This document shows, one piece after another, positions 34,467 to 44,649 of a DNA stretch of 64,000 bases. Position numbers and translations under genes: made by a program. The notes below the pieces were generated by a model. That model worked only from the letters and a program-made list of their open reading frames with translations, was not told where the DNA came from and searched no databases. Origin of the DNA: Janthinobacterium sp. TB1-E2 (GTDB taxonomy: Bacteria; Pseudomonadota; Gammaproteobacteria; Burkholderiales; Burkholderiaceae_D); the NCBI RefSeq assembly GCF_036885605.1, contig NZ_CP142523.1:3100001-3164000 (forward strand), given 5' to 3'. Each line of letters starts with the position of its first letter. The stretch's first letter is position 1.

Positions 34467-35422
34467 GGGTATTCAGCTACCAGAAGGCCACTTCACCGGC
34501 CGAAGCGGCGGCGGCCGCCGCGAACACGCCGGGCGCCCGCTTCATCGCGGGCGGCACGAATCTGCTCGATCTGATGAAGCTGGAAATCGAAACGCCGGCA
34601 CACTTGATCGACGTCAATGGCCTCGCGCTGGATACGGTGGAAGCAACAAAGGATGGCGGCTTGCGCATCGGCGCCCTTGTGCGCAACACGGCGCTGGCCG
34701 CGCACGCCACCGTGCGGCGCGATTATGGCGTGCTGTCGCGCGCCTTGCTGGCCGGCGCCTCGGCCCAGTTGCGCAACAAGGCGACGACGGCCGGCAACCT
34801 CTTGCAGCGCACGCGCTGCCCGTATTTCTATGACACGAACCAGGCCTGCAACAAGCGCGTGCCGGGCAGCGGATGCTCGGCCATCGGCGGTTTCAGCCGG
34901 CCGCTGGCGATTCTGGGCGGCAGCGATGCCTGCATCGCCACGCACCCGAGCGACATGGCCGTGGCCATGCGCGTGCTCGATGCCGGCATCGACACGGTGC
35001 GTGCCGACGGCAGCACGCGCAGCATCCCCATCGCCGACTTTTACCGCTTGCCGGGCAACACGCCGCACGTGGAAACCGTGCTGCAGCCGGGTGAACTGAT
35101 CACCAGCGTCACCTTGCCCCCGCCCGTTGGCGGCACGCACGTCTACCGCAAGGTGCGCGACCGCGCCTCGTACGCGTTCGCGCTGGTGTCCGTGGCGGCC
35201 ATCATCTTGCCCAACGGCACGGGCAGGCTGGCCCTGGGCGGCGTCGCGCCGCAGCCGTGGCGCGTGGCCGCCGCCGAGCAGGCGATGCGCGAGGGTGCCG
35301 CCGCCGTGAGCGAACGCCTGCTGGCCGGCGCCCATCCCACTGACGACAATGGCTTCAAGGTGACCCTGGCGCAGCGCACGATTGCCTCGGTGCTGGCGCA
35401 AGCACAAGCGAAGAAAGGCTAG
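34463..35422 (+). CDS. paoB: Periplasmic aldehyde oxidoreductase, FAD subunit
   Basis: A 319-residue FAD-binding subunit (CO dehydrogenase/xanthine dehydrogenase medium chain). FAD-binding segments: [15 protein letters not shown] near residue 28 and [16 protein letters not shown] near 107. Cysteines C119, C129, C138 and C157 match the four-cysteine insertion that holds an extra [4Fe-4S] cluster in E. coli PaoB, whose length is nearly identical. It has no signal of its own and would cross the membrane with PaoA by the Tat hitch-hiker route. ATG overlaps the paoA stop (ATGA). Confidence 0.93.
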   Translation: MRVFSYQKATSPAEAAAAAANTPGARFIAGGTNLLDLMKLEIETPAHLIDVNGLALDTVEATKDGGLRIGALVRNTALAAHATVRRDYGVLSRALLAGASAQLRNKATTAGNLLQRTRCPYFYDTNQACNKRVPGSGCSAIGGFSRPLAILGGSDACIATHPSDMAVAMRVLDAGIDTVRADGSTRSIPIADFYRLPGNTPHVETVLQPGELITSVTLPPPVGGTHVYRKVRDRASYAFALVSVAAIILPNGTGRLALGGVAPQPWRVAAAEQAMREGAAAVSERLLAGAHPTDDNGFKVTLAQRTIASVLAQAQAKKG

Positions 35423-35426
35423 GGCC

Positions 35427-37625
35427 ATGAAATTTTCGACACCTGCGACCACCAATCCCATCGACCAGCTGAAAATCGTGGGCCGCCCCACGGACCGCAT
35501 CGACGGCCCCCTGAAAACCACGGGCACGGCGCCGTACGCGTACGAGCAGAACAAGGCCGCGCCGCATGCGGCCTACGGCCATGTCGTCGGCGCGGCCATC
35601 GCCAAGGGGCGCATCGCGTCGATCGACACGAGCGCCGCGCGGCGCGCGCCGGGCGTGCTGGCCGTGGTGACGGCCGAGTCGGCTGGCAAGCTGGGCAAAG
35701 GCAAGATGAACACGGCAAAGCTGCTGGGCGGGCCGGACATTGAACATTACCACCAGGCCATCGCGCTGGTGGTGGCGGAAACCTTCGAGCAAGCCCGCTC
35801 GGCCGCGCAGCTGCTCGACGTCAAATATGTCGAGCAACAGGGCGTGTTCGACCTGGCCAGGGCCAAGGGCGGCGCCACCAAGCCGAAGGAGGGCAAGCCC
35901 GACAGCAAGACGGGCAACTTCGCCGGCGCCTATGCCCATGCGCCCGTGCGCCTGGACGCCAGCTACACGACGCCCGACCAGTCGCACGCGATGATGGAGC
36001 CGCACGCCTCGATTGCCGCCTGGGAAGGCGACAAGGTGACGGTCTGGACGGCGAACCAGATGGTGGACTGGGGCCGCGGCGACCTGGCCCGCACTTTGGG
36101 GATACCGAAAGACAAGGTGCGTATCGTTTCGCCGTATATCGGTGGCGGCTTCGGCGGCAAGCTGTTCGTGCGCGCGGAAGCCTTGCTGGCGGCCCTGGGC
36201 GCACGCGCGGCCCAGCGTCCCGTCAAGGTCGCCCTGGCGCGGCCCCTGATGATCAACAACACGACGCACCGGCCCGCCACCATCCAGCGCCTGCGCATCG
36301 GCGCCACGCGCGACGGCAAGATCACGGCCATTGGCCATGAATCGTGGTCCGGCGACTTGAAAGGGGGGCAACCGGAAACGGCCGTGATGCAGACGCGGCT
36401 GCTGTATGCGGGACCGAACCGCATGACGGCCATGCGCCTGGCCGTGCTCGACTTGCCGGAAGGCAATGCCATGCGCGCGCCGGGTGAGGCGCCGGGGATG
36501 ATGGCGCTGGAAATCGCCATGGACGAGATGGCGGACAAGCTGAAAATGGACCCCATCGTCTTTCGCATCCTGAACGACACGAAAGTGGACCCGGAAAAGC
36601 CAAGTAGGCCGTTTTCCCAGCGCCGCCTGATCGACTGCCTGCGCACGGGCGCCGTGGAATTCGGCTGGAAAGAGCGATCGGCGCAGCCGGGCATGCGGCG
36701 CGATGGCCGCTGGCTCGTGGGCATGGGCGTGGCGACCGCCTTCCGCAACAACCTCGTCATGCAGTCCGCCGCCCGCGTGCGTCTTGACGGCAACGGCATC
36801 GTGACCGTGGAAACGGACATGACGGACATCGGCACGGGCAGTTACACCATCATCGCGCAGACGGCGGCGGAAATGCTGGGCGTGACCTTGAACAAGGTCG
36901 TCGTGCGTCTGGGTGACTCGGATTTTCCCGTCTCGGCCGGTTCGGGCGGGCAGTGGGGCGGCAACAGTTCCACGGCTGGCGTGTACGCGGCCTGCGTGCG
37001 CCTGCGCCAGGCCATCGCCGTCAAGCTGGGCTTCGATGAGAAAGAGGCGCGCTTTTCCGATGGGCAAGTGACTCAGGGCGAGCGCAGCGTGCCGCTCGCT
37101 GCCGCCGCCTACCATGGCGACGTCGTCGCGGAAGACCATATGGAATACGGCGACCTCGATAAAAAATTCCAGCAATCGACGTTTGGCGCCCATTTCGTCG
37201 AAGTGGGCGTGGACGGCGACACGGGCGAAGTGCGCGTGCGCCGCATGCTGGCCGTGTGCGCGGCCGGGCGCATTTTGAACCCGAAAGCGGCGCGCAGCCA
37301 GGTCATCGGCGCCATGACCATGGGCGTGGGCGCGGCCCTGATGGAAGAACTGGTGGTCGACCAGCGCCGCGGCTTCTTCGTCAACCACGACCTGGCCAGC
37401 TACGAAGTGCCCGTGCACGCCGACATCCCGCACCAGGACGTCATCTTCCTCGATGAAACGGACCCCACGTCTTCTCCCATGAAAGCCAAGGGCGTGGGCG
37501 AGCTGGGCATCTGCGGCGTGGCGGCGGCCATCGCCAATGCCGTCTACAACGCGACGGGGGTGCGCGTGCGCGACTATCCGCTGACGCTCGACAAGCTGCT
37601 GCGGGGGCTGCCCGTGACGGGCTGA
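35427..37625 (+). CDS. paoC: Periplasmic aldehyde oxidoreductase, molybdenum subunit
   Basis: A 732-residue molybdopterin (MCD-type) catalytic subunit that oxidises aldehydes, notably aromatic ones, to acids. Features: DRIDGPLKTTGTAPYAYEQN at the start, GGGFGGK near residue 240 (cofactor binding), RAPGEAPGMMALE, and KGVGELGICGVA near the end, whose glutamate E692 falls at the same position as the catalytic Glu of E. coli PaoC, a protein of the same length. The start is 4 bp after paoB with AAAGG upstream. The maturation factor PaoD/XdhC, which loads the cofactor and normally follows, is absent here and must be elsewhere or substituted. Confidence 0.93.
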   Translation: MKFSTPATTNPIDQLKIVGRPTDRIDGPLKTTGTAPYAYEQNKAAPHAAYGHVVGAAIAKGRIASIDTSAARRAPGVLAVVTAESAGKLGKGKMNTAKLLGGPDIEHYHQAIALVVAETFEQARSAAQLLDVKYVEQQGVFDLARAKGGATKPKEGKPDSKTGNFAGAYAHAPVRLDASYTTPDQSHAMMEPHASIAAWEGDKVTVWTANQMVDWGRGDLARTLGIPKDKVRIVSPYIGGGFGGKLFVRAEALLAALGARAAQRPVKVALARPLMINNTTHRPATIQRLRIGATRDGKITAIGHESWSGDLKGGQPETAVMQTRLLYAGPNRMTAMRLAVLDLPEGNAMRAPGEAPGMMALEIAMDEMADKLKMDPIVFRILNDTKVDPEKPSRPFSQRRLIDCLRTGAVEFGWKERSAQPGMRRDGRWLVGMGVATAFRNNLVMQSAARVRLDGNGIVTVETDMTDIGTGSYTIIAQTAAEMLGVTLNKVVVRLGDSDFPVSAGSGGQWGGNSSTAGVYAACVRLRQAIAVKLGFDEKEARFSDGQVTQGERSVPLAAAAYHGDVVAEDHMEYGDLDKKFQQSTFGAHFVEVGVDGDTGEVRVRRMLAVCAAGRILNPKAARSQVIGAMTMGVGAALMEELVVDQRRGFFVNHDLASYEVPVHADIPHQDVIFLDETDPTSSPMKAKGVGELGICGVAAAIANAVYNATGVRVRDYPLTLDKLLRGLPVTG

Positions 37626-37750
37626 CATCTGCCTGGCGTCCTTGCGCGCGTGACAATGCGTGTATTTTTGGTAATTTCCAAGTGCTATGCTCGGAACGCA
37701 TGGTGCGGGGAAAATTTCCGGTCCGCAATGCCATGCCGCCAGGAGAATGC

Positions 37751-39384
<1,634 letters not shown>

Positions 39385-39388
<4 letters not shown>

Positions 39389-40413
39389 GCGGCCTTGCAC
39401 CGGGGCGGTGGATGGCCAGGCTGGCGGTCATCGCGCTGTTGCTGGCGCTGGTTGCCGTGGCCATCTGGCAGCTCAATGCCCGTCCCGCCGCGCCGCCCGG
39501 CCCCGTGGAAGTGCTGCGCCTGGCCGTGAATGCGGATTACGTGGGCAGCTGCCCCGTCCTGGCCGCGCACGGACAGGGGCATTTCGCGCGCGAAGGCATC
39601 GACGCGCGGCTGCAGCCGTACTCGTCGGGCAAGGCGTCGATGGAAGCCGTGTTGCAGGGCAAGGCCGACCTGGGCACGGTTTCCGATATTCCCGTCGTGC
39701 TGGCCAGCCTGCGGAACCAGTCCGTCGTCATCATCGCCAGCATCTTCGAGGCCGAGCGCGACCACGGTATCGTGGGGCGCCTGGACCGCGGCGTATCCAC
39801 GCCCGCCAGCCTGAAGGGCAAGCGCATCGGCGTGACCCTGGGCACCTCCGGCCAGTTTACGCTGGACGCCTTTTTGAACCGCCAGAAGCTGCTGCCCGCC
39901 GAAGTCACCTTGCGCAACTACGCGCCCGAGCAGCTGGCCGGAGCGCTGGCGCGGGGCGAGATCGATGCGGCGGCCGGCTGGGAACCGTTTCTGACGGGCA
40001 TGACGCATGCCATCGCGGGCAAGGCGGCCATCTTCTATGGCGAGGATGTCTATGCGGGCCTGTTCAACGTGGCCGGCACGGGCGACTATGTGCGCAGCCA
40101 CCCGGCCACGGTGCGCAAGGTGCTGCGGGCGCTGATTGCCGGCGCCCGTTTTTGCCAGGACGAGCCCGACGCCGCACGCGCCCTGTTTGCCAAGGCATCG
40201 GCCAGCGAGACGGCGCGCCTGCAGGCGGCCTGGCACGGTTACCGCTTCGGCGTCGTGCTCGACCAGGGCTTGCTGCTGGCGCTGGAAGACGAGGCGCGCT
40301 GGGCCATCAGGAACCGGCTGGCCGAGCGCGGCACCATGCCGAACTTCCTCGACGCCGTCTACCTGGACGGCCTGGAAGCCGTCGCGCCATCGGCCGTGAC
40401 GGTCATTCATTGA
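39385..40413 (+). CDS. Membrane-anchored NMT1/SsuA-like substrate-binding protein
   Basis: A 342-residue protein of the NitT/TauT/SsuA-type periplasmic binding family (NMT1 superfamily). A single N-terminal hydrophobic helix (LAVIALLLALVAVAIWQL) lacks an obvious cleavage site and has no lipobox, so it may remain as an anchor. The binding domain shows LRLAVNADYVGSCPVLAAHG, FAREGIDARLQPYSSGKASM, LGTVSDIPVVLAS, GKRIGVTLGTSGQFTLDAFL and GEIDAAAGWEPF. No permease or ATPase gene is nearby. Placed between two hybrid kinases with a 4-bp overlap to the first, it is better read as a sensory binding protein than as a transporter part. The ligand is unknown (sulfonate-, nitrate- or thiamine-precursor-like by family). 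Confidence 0.85.
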
Positions 40414-40423
40414 GAAGGCCACC

Positions 40424-42928
40424 GTGAAAATCGTAACGCGTTTCAAGCTGGCCGAACTGTTTTGCGTGGTGCTCGTGGCCATCATCGTCGCCATGCTGTT
40501 TTCCACCACCATGGCGATGCAGCGCGAACTGGCGAAAAACAAGGCGGCGGCCGATATCCTGCAAGCCGTCACGTCGCTGCGCTACCTGTCGATCGAATAT
40601 GCGCTGCACCATGGCGAGCGCACGCGCGCCCAATGGCAGCTGCGCAGCGAATCGCTGTCGTCGGGCCTGCTGGCCACGCCCGCCTTCAGCACGGACGAGG
40701 AGCGCGCGCTGCTGCTGAAATTGCAGGGCGACCTGGCCGGCGTGGGCGGCCTGTTCCATCTGTTTGTCGCGAATCACCGCGAGCTGGGGCAGGACCCGCA
40801 GCGGCGCGAAGTGCTGGACGAGCTGGAGTCGCGCCTGTCCGGCCAGATCATGGGCAAGGTGCAGGGCATGATTTCGGAGGCGATGCGGCTGTCCGAATTG
40901 AGCCGGCAAGGCGTGCTGGACGCGCAGCAGCGGGCCAACGTGGCCGTGATGCTGTTTGGCGGGATGATCATCGCGCTGGTGGCCGGTCTGATTTACTTCA
41001 CCATCACCAGCGTCACGGGACCGCTGGAAAAACTGCGTCAGGGTACCCTGATCGTCGGCGCCGGCAAGCTGGACTTCTCGCTCGGCGTGCACACCAAAAA
41101 TGAAATCGGCGACCTGGCGCGCGCCTTCGACGGCATGACGGAAAAGCTGCGGCGCACCACCGTCTCGCGCGACGAGCTGGCGCACACGAATGCCGCGCTG
41201 GAAACGCAGATCGCCGAACGCCAGCTGGCCGAGCGCAAGGTGCATGAACAGCTCGAGCGCCTGAACCTGCTGCAGCAGATCACGCGCTCGATCGGCGAGC
41301 GGCAGGACTTGCGCAGCATCTTCCAGGTGGTGGTGCGCAGCCTGGAAGAACAGCTGCCCATCGATTTCAGCTGCATCTGCCTGTACGAACCGTCGCAGCA
41401 CGCGCTGCAGGTGACGTGCGTGGGCGTGCGCAGCGAGGCGCTGGCGCAGTCGTTCATGATGAGCGAACACGCGCACATTCCCATCGACGAGAATGGTCTG
41501 TCGAGCTGCGTGCGCGGCAAGCTCGTATATGAAGCCGACATCGCCGGGGTGGCGTTTCCGTTTCCGCAGCGCCTGGCGCAAGGGGGACTGCGCGCCCTCG
41601 TCATGGCGCCGCTGCTGGCCGAAAACACGGTCTTCGGCATCCTGATCGTGGCGCGCCGCGCCGCAAACAGCTTTACCAGCGGCGAGTGCGAATTCCTCAG
41701 CCAGCTGAGCGAACACGTGGCGCTGGCCGCCAACCAGGCGCAGCTCTACGGCGCACTGCAGCGCGCGTATGACGATTTACGCCAGACGCAGCAGTCTGTG
41801 ATGCAGCAGGAACGTTTGCGCGCGCTGGGGCAGATGGCCAGCGGCATCGCGCACGACATCAATAACGCCATTTCCCCCGTCGCCCTGTACACGGAATCGC
41901 TGCTGGAGACGGAAACCAGTCTCAGTCCGCAGGGCCGGCATTGCCTGGAAGTGATCGAACGGGCCATCGACGACGTGGCCGCCACCGTGGCGCGCATGCG
42001 CGAATTCTACCGCCAGCGCGAACCGCAACTGGCGCTCTCGCCCATCGACGCCAACCTGGTGGTGCAGCAGGTGCTGGACCTGACGCGTGCGCGCTGGAGC
42101 GACATGCCGCAGCAGCGCGGCATCGTCATCGCCCTGCGCACGGAGCTGGCCGACGCGCTGCCCATGCTGCCCGGCAGCGTGGGCGAATTGCGCGAAGCGC
42201 TGACCAACCTCGTCTTCAACGCCGTCGACGCCATGCCCGATGGCGGTACCCTGACCGTGCGCACGGCCGGCGTGGGCGCGCCCGGCCAGGTGCTGATCGA
42301 AGTGGCCGACACGGGTGTCGGCATGGACGAGAACACGCGCCGCCGCTGCCTGGAACCGTTTTTCACCACCAAGGGCGAGCGGGGCACGGGCCTGGGCCTG
42401 GCCATGGTGTACGGCATGATGGAGCGCCATGGCGCCAGCATCGATATCGTCACGGCGCCGGGGCAGGGCACGGCGGTGCGCCTGGCATTTCCCGCCTGCG
42501 CGGCGGACGAGGGGGCGCAGGCGCCCGACGCGGCCCACGCCGTGCCGCCGCGCCTGCGCATCCTCGTGGTCGACGACGACCCGATGGTGCTCAAGTCCCT
42601 GCGCGACATCCTGGAAATCGATGGCCACGACGTGGTGTCCGCCGACGGGGGCCAGGCCGGCATCGACAGCTTCCTGGCCGCGCGCGACCGGCACGAGGAT
42701 TTCGAGGTGGTCATCACGGACCTGGGCATGCCCCACGTGGACGGGCGCAAGGTGGCCAGCGCCGTGCGCCAGTGTTCGCCGGCCACGCCCATCATCATGC
42801 TCACGGGCTGGGGCCAGCGCCTGGCGGCCGACAGCGACTATCCCGAACACGTCAACTGCGTGCTGGGCAAGCCGCCCCGGCTGAAGGAATTGCGGCGCGC
42901 CCTGAATGCGGTCATCTCGACGGCCTAG
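40424..42928 (+). CDS. Membrane hybrid histidine kinase with HAMP, GAF and receiver
   Basis: An 834-residue sensor kinase. Helix 1 (about 10-28, LFCVVLVAIIVAMLFST), a helical periplasmic domain of about 155 residues, helix 2 (about 183-203, MLFGGMIIALVAGLIYFTI), HAMP (TGPLEKLRQGTLIVGAGKLD), coiled coil, GAF domain (about 285-440), NtrB-type HisKA with H477 in ASGIAHDINNAISPV, HATPase (LVFNAVDAM, DTGVGMD, GTGLGLAM) and a receiver (ILVVDDDPMVL, VVITDLGMPHVDG). GTG 40424 follows AGAAGG at 40413. The periplasmic domain is a natural partner for the binding protein encoded 10 bp upstream, a TorT/TorS- or LuxP/LuxQ-like arrangement. That partnership is inferred from gene order. Confidence 0.9.
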   Translation: MKIVTRFKLAELFCVVLVAIIVAMLFSTTMAMQRELAKNKAAADILQAVTSLRYLSIEYALHHGERTRAQWQLRSESLSSGLLATPAFSTDEERALLLKLQGDLAGVGGLFHLFVANHRELGQDPQRREVLDELESRLSGQIMGKVQGMISEAMRLSELSRQGVLDAQQRANVAVMLFGGMIIALVAGLIYFTITSVTGPLEKLRQGTLIVGAGKLDFSLGVHTKNEIGDLARAFDGMTEKLRRTTVSRDELAHTNAALETQIAERQLAERKVHEQLERLNLLQQITRSIGERQDLRSIFQVVVRSLEEQLPIDFSCICLYEPSQHALQVTCVGVRSEALAQSFMMSEHAHIPIDENGLSSCVRGKLVYEADIAGVAFPFPQRLAQGGLRALVMAPLLAENTVFGILIVARRAANSFTSGECEFLSQLSEHVALAANQAQLYGALQRAYDDLRQTQQSVMQQERLRALGQMASGIAHDINNAISPVALYTESLLETETSLSPQGRHCLEVIERAIDDVAATVARMREFYRQREPQLALSPIDANLVVQQVLDLTRARWSDMPQQRGIVIALRTELADALPMLPGSVGELREALTNLVFNAVDAMPDGGTLTVRTAGVGAPGQVLIEVADTGVGMDENTRRRCLEPFFTTKGERGTGLGLAMVYGMMERHGASIDIVTAPGQGTAVRLAFPACAADEGAQAPDAAHAVPPRLRILVVDDDPMVLKSLRDILEIDGHDVVSADGGQAGIDSFLAARDRHEDFEVVITDLGMPHVDGRKVASAVRQCSPATPIIMLTGWGQRLAADSDYPEHVNCVLGKPPRLKELRRALNAVISTA

Positions 42929-43023
42929 CCTGCTGCGGCATCCCTCGTCCTTCAAGACTGCTGCTGCGTTGTCGGCGCCTGACAACAATGGCAAAATTGC
43001 GGGACAGGCTCCAGTCTCTGCAA

Positions 43024-43042
43024 TATAATGAGAATCATTATC
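43024..43042 (+). promoter_or_regulatory. Fur box upstream of the FecI-type sigma gene
   Basis: TATAATGAGAATCATTATC matches the 19-bp Fur consensus GATAATGATAATCATTATC at 17 of 19 positions. It lies 22 bp before the TTG start at 43065, so Fur with Fe(II) should block transcription of the sigma/FecR/receptor operon when iron is plentiful. Confidence 0.9.
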
Positions 43043-43064
43043 ATTAAAGCCGCCGGATCCGCTC

Positions 43065-43583
43065 TTGTCTGCCTTGCCTTTTCCCTCGAATGACGCCACC
43101 CTGGCCGCCAGCCTGTTTACGGGCCACCAGGGCTGGCTGTTGCAGCGTTTGCTGTTGCGCCTGCGTAACCGGGCGGAGGCGGAAGATGTCACTTCGGAAA
43201 CCTTTGTGCGCGTGCTGCATGCGGGGCGGCTGGCCGCCATCCGCGAGCCGCGCGCCTATCTCACGACGGTAGCGAAAAGCGTCTTGCTGCAGCAGTGGCG
43301 GCGGCGCGATATCGAGCAGGCCTATCTCGACACCCTGGCGCTGCTGCCGGACGCCGTCCAGCCATCGCCCGAGGAACGCGCCGTGCTGCTCGAATCGCTG
43401 GAGCGGCTGTCGCGCGCGCTCGATACATTGTCCGTCAAGGCGCGCAGTGCCTTTCTCATGAGCCAGCTCGACGGCCTCACGTACGCGCAGATCGCCCTGG
43501 AACTGGGTGTGTCGGCCAGCATGGTGCGCCAGTACATGGCGCAAGGCTTGCGCTGCTGCCTGGCCGCTGCGGAGCCGGCATGA
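43065..43583 (+). CDS. FecI-type ECF sigma factor of an iron-uptake operon
   Basis: A 172-residue sigma factor. Region 2: FTGHQGWLLQRLLLRLRNRA with AEDVTSETFVRVL and PRAYLTTVAKSVLLQQWRRR; region 4: LDTLSVKARSAFLMSQLDGL, TYAQIALELGVSASMVRQYM. The start must be the TTG at 43065, because no in-frame ATG or GTG begins early enough to keep region 2. A Fur box sits just upstream. The stop overlaps the FecR start (ATGA) and a TonB-dependent receptor follows, so this is a complete FecI/FecR/receptor signalling unit. It should direct receptor transcription when the cognate siderophore is bound. Confidence 0.92.
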   Translation: MSALPFPSNDATLAASLFTGHQGWLLQRLLLRLRNRAEAEDVTSETFVRVLHAGRLAAIREPRAYLTTVAKSVLLQQWRRRDIEQAYLDTLALLPDAVQPSPEERAVLLESLERLSRALDTLSVKARSAFLMSQLDGLTYAQIALELGVSASMVRQYMAQGLRCCLAAAEPA

Positions 43584-44554
43584 GCATGTCCCCTGCGGTA
43601 CAGGATGCCGCCATCGGCTGGCTGGTCGAACTGAGTTCGGGCGAGGCGGACGCGGCCCAGCATCAGGCCTTCGCCCGCTGGCTGGCCGCCGATGCGCGCC
43701 ATGCGGCCGCGTGGCACACCCTGGGGCAGGCCGTCGAGCACAGCGTCGGCCCGCTGCAGGCGGCGGGCGGGGCGGGGACCGTCGGGCAAACCCTGGCACG
43801 CGCCGCCCGGCACGATGAGCAGAGGCGCCAGTGGCTGCAGGGCGCCCTGTGCCTGGCGGGCGCGGCGTTCGGCGGCGCCTGGCTGCTGCGCGGCAGCCCG
43901 TTCTTGCCGGACTGGAGCGCGGACCTGCATACGGCCACGGCCAAGCGGGGCCGCTACCCGCTGGCCGACGGCAGCGTGCTGACTTTGGATGCCCGATCCT
44001 CGGCCGATACGGACCTCACGGATGGACATCGCCACGTCACCTTGCGCCAGGGCCAGCTGCTGGCCAGGGTGGCGCATGCGGCAAATGCGCCATTCCTGCT
44101 GCGCAGCGCGCACGGCACGGTGACGGCGCCGGGCGGCGAGCTGATGCTGCGGCGCGAAGCGCAGGCCACCGTGGCGCTGGCCGTGCGGGGCGATATCGAC
44201 GTGCGTCCGGCCGGCAAGGGGCTGGCGCGCGTGCTGCGCCAGGGCCAGGCGGCGCGCTTCGACGCGGACCGCCTGACCCTGCTGCCCGGCATGGCGCCAG
44301 GACAGGCGACGGCGTGGGAGCAGGGCATGCTGGTGGCCGTCGACCAGCCGCTGGGCGAAGTGGTGGCCGCCTTGCGTCCGTACCGCCACGGCTACATCGA
44401 CATCACGGCGCAGGCGGCGGCGCTGCGCGTGTCCGGCAATTACTCGCTCGACGACAGCGGGGCCACCTTGCTGGCGCTGGCCGAAACCCTGCCCGTCACC
44501 TTGCGCCAGGGGCCCGGCGGCTGGTGGACGGGCATCGACCTGAAGGCAGGCTGA
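43580..44554 (+). CDS. FecR-type anti-sigma/sigma regulator
   Basis: A 324-residue inner-membrane regulator. The N-terminal cytoplasmic segment has AIGWLVELSSGEADAAQHQA and FARWLAADARHAAAWHTLGQ; a twin-arginine-like RRQWLQG precedes the membrane helix ALCLAGAAFGGAWLL; the periplasmic FecR domain has KRGRYPLADGSVLTLDARSS and RHVTLRQGQLLARVA; the C-terminal part is LGEVVAALRPYRHGYIDITA. It relays the siderophore signal from the STN domain of the receptor encoded 95 bp downstream to the sigma factor encoded just upstream (ATGA overlap). Confidence 0.92.
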   Translation: MSMSPAVQDAAIGWLVELSSGEADAAQHQAFARWLAADARHAAAWHTLGQAVEHSVGPLQAAGGAGTVGQTLARAARHDEQRRQWLQGALCLAGAAFGGAWLLRGSPFLPDWSADLHTATAKRGRYPLADGSVLTLDARSSADTDLTDGHRHVTLRQGQLLARVAHAANAPFLLRSAHGTVTAPGGELMLRREAQATVALAVRGDIDVRPAGKGLARVLRQGQAARFDADRLTLLPGMAPGQATAWEQGMLVAVDQPLGEVVAALRPYRHGYIDITAQAAALRVSGNYSLDDSGATLLALAETLPVTLRQGPGGWWTGIDLKAG

Positions 44555-44649
44555 CATTTTTTTTGCGCCGGCACTGTCACTTTTGGCGCGCCGCGACTCA
44601 TACCTGGTGTAGCCCCACTTTTCCTTCACCACCAAGATAGAGTCCCAGC

